This document shows positions 6,227-6,943 of a stretch of 6,943 bases of DNA, one piece after another. The translations under genes were made by a program, and so were the position numbers. Numbering within the stretch: position 1 is the first letter of the stretch; every line of letters starts with the position of its first letter. The DNA comes from Pseudomonadota bacterium (GTDB lineage Bacteria > Pseudomonadota > Alphaproteobacteria > Rhizobiales > Xanthobacteraceae): NCBI GenBank assembly GCA_023392205.1, contig JAEVZN010000478.1, positions 1 to 6,943 of the forward strand, read 5' to 3'. The notes under the pieces were generated by a model that was not told the origin of the DNA, did no database searches, and saw only the letters and a program-made list of their open reading frames with translations.

Positions 6227-6943
6227 CACGCGCCCTCACCTGTTGCTGCTTCGGCAGCCGGCTCGGCTGCGGTCTCGGCCGGCTTTTCGGCCGCGCCCTT
6301 CGAAGCGCCCTGTTCGCGGAACTTGCCGGGCTGCGGCACGTCCTTCGGAAGCGCCTTCTTCACTGCGTCGCGCACGGTGATCCAGCCGCCCTTGGAGCCG
6401 GGAACGGCACCCTCGACCAGGATCAGTCCGCGTTCGATGTCGGTCTGCACCACCTTGAGATTGAGCGTGGTGACACGCTCGACACCCATATGGCCCGGCA
6501 TCTTCTTGTTCTTGAAGGTCTTGCCGGGGTCCTGACGGCCGCCGGTCGACCCGATCGAACGATGCGAGATCGAGACACCATGCGAGGCGCGCAGACCGCC
6601 GAAATTCCAGCGCTTCATGCCGCCGGCGAAGCCCTTGCCGATCGAAGTGCCGGTCACGTCGACGAACTGGCCGACCACGAAGTGATCAGCCGTAATCTCC
6701 GCGCCGACCGGGATCATCGCATCGTCGGTGACGCGAAATTCCACGATCTTGCTCTTCGGCTCGACCTTGGCGATGGCGAAGTTGCCACGCTCGGCCTTGG
6801 TCACGTTCTTGACCTTACGGGTGCCGGCGCCAAGCTGCAGCGCGACATATCCGTTCTTGTCCTTGGTGCGATGACCGATCACCTGGCAGCCCGCGAGCTT
6901 GAGCACCGTCACCGGCACATGCTCGCCGGTCTCGGTGAAGACC
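6226..6943 (-). CDS. rplC: 50S ribosomal protein L3, 5' end cut off by window edge
   Basis: L3 is an early-assembling large-subunit protein that binds 23S rRNA and reaches toward the peptidyl transferase centre. The frame is open to the right edge, where it reads [15 protein letters not shown], matching the region just after the usual L3 start; about 14 N-terminal residues should lie outside the window. An in-frame GTG at 6918 is an internal Val codon, not the start. The L3 core signature is clear ([20 protein letters not shown]), followed by the loop [17 protein letters not shown]. Its Gln aligns with E. coli L3 Gln150, which PrmB methylates, so the modification site is kept. Relative to E. 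coli L3 the protein carries about 39 extra C-terminal residues rich in Ala, Glu and Pro. The TGA stop at 6228-6226 overlaps the rplD start as TGATG. Identification is secure. Confidence 0.97.
   Translation of the reverse strand, partial: VFTETGEHVPVTVLKLAGCQVIGHRTKDKNGYVALQLGAGTRKVKNVTKAERGNFAIAKVEPKSKIVEFRVTDDAMIPVGAEITADHFVVGQFVDVTGTSIGKGFAGGMKRWNFGGLRASHGVSISHRSIGSTGGRQDPGKTFKNKKMPGHMGVERVTTLNLKVVQTDIERGLILVEGAVPGSKGGWITVRDAVKKALPKDVPQPGKFREQGASKGAAEKPAETAAEPAAEAATGEGA

Noticed and set aside
5663..6535. A 290-codon plus-strand open frame opposite rplD and rplC
   Set aside because: It is antisense to intact L4 and L3 and shows no recognisable protein features.
1..6943. A hidden novel system, mobile element, CRISPR array or RNA gene
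   Set aside because: Sixteen ribosomal protein genes in canonical order fill the window with gaps of at most 41 nt. No direct repeats, integrase or transposase motifs, tRNA-like folds or defence domains were seen on either strand.

Overview
This window is one uninterrupted run of ribosomal protein genes, all on the minus strand. It is the end of the S10 operon joined directly to the start of the spc operon. In transcription order (high to low coordinates) the genes are rplC (5' end cut by the window edge), rplD, rplW, rplB, rpsS, rplV, rpsC, rplP, rpmC, rpsQ, then rplN, rplX, rplE, rpsN, rpsH and rplF (only its first 22 codons are present). This is the classical bacterial order with nothing inserted, lost or rearranged. 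Every reading frame is intact.

The organism is very probably an alphaproteobacterium of the order Hyphomicrobiales (Rhizobiales), perhaps near the Bradyrhizobium/Xanthobacter/Rhodoplanes group. This rests on remembered family resemblance: the long GC-rich L3 with an Ala/Glu tail, the L22 N-terminal extension, the S3 tail ([14 protein letters not shown]...), L29 beginning MKTADIR, L24 of about 105 residues, and the long zinc-free S14. The genus is not determined.

Layout: positions 6943-2406 hold the S10 part and 2102-1 the spc part. No gap exceeds 41 bases. Junctions are either short gaps of 10-41 nt carrying purine-rich ribosome binding sites, or overlaps: TGATG at rplC/rplD, rplN/rplX and rpsH/rplF, ATGA at rplD/rplW, and 8 nt at rplX/rplE. 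This indicates a single polycistronic message with translational coupling. I see no convincing internal promoter or intrinsic terminator, including at the rpsQ/rplN boundary. The two longest gaps (rpsQ-rplN and rplE-rpsN) each hold a small perfect inverted repeat of unknown significance.

The products are components of both ribosomal subunits: early-assembling 23S rRNA binders (L2, L3, L4, L22, L23, L24, L29), the central protuberance protein L5, subunit-interface proteins (L14, L16), and the 30S proteins S3, S8, S14, S17 and S19. The region is core housekeeping DNA. I found no mobile element, RNA gene, CRISPR array or undescribed system. Long plus-strand open frames are shadows of the minus-strand genes.
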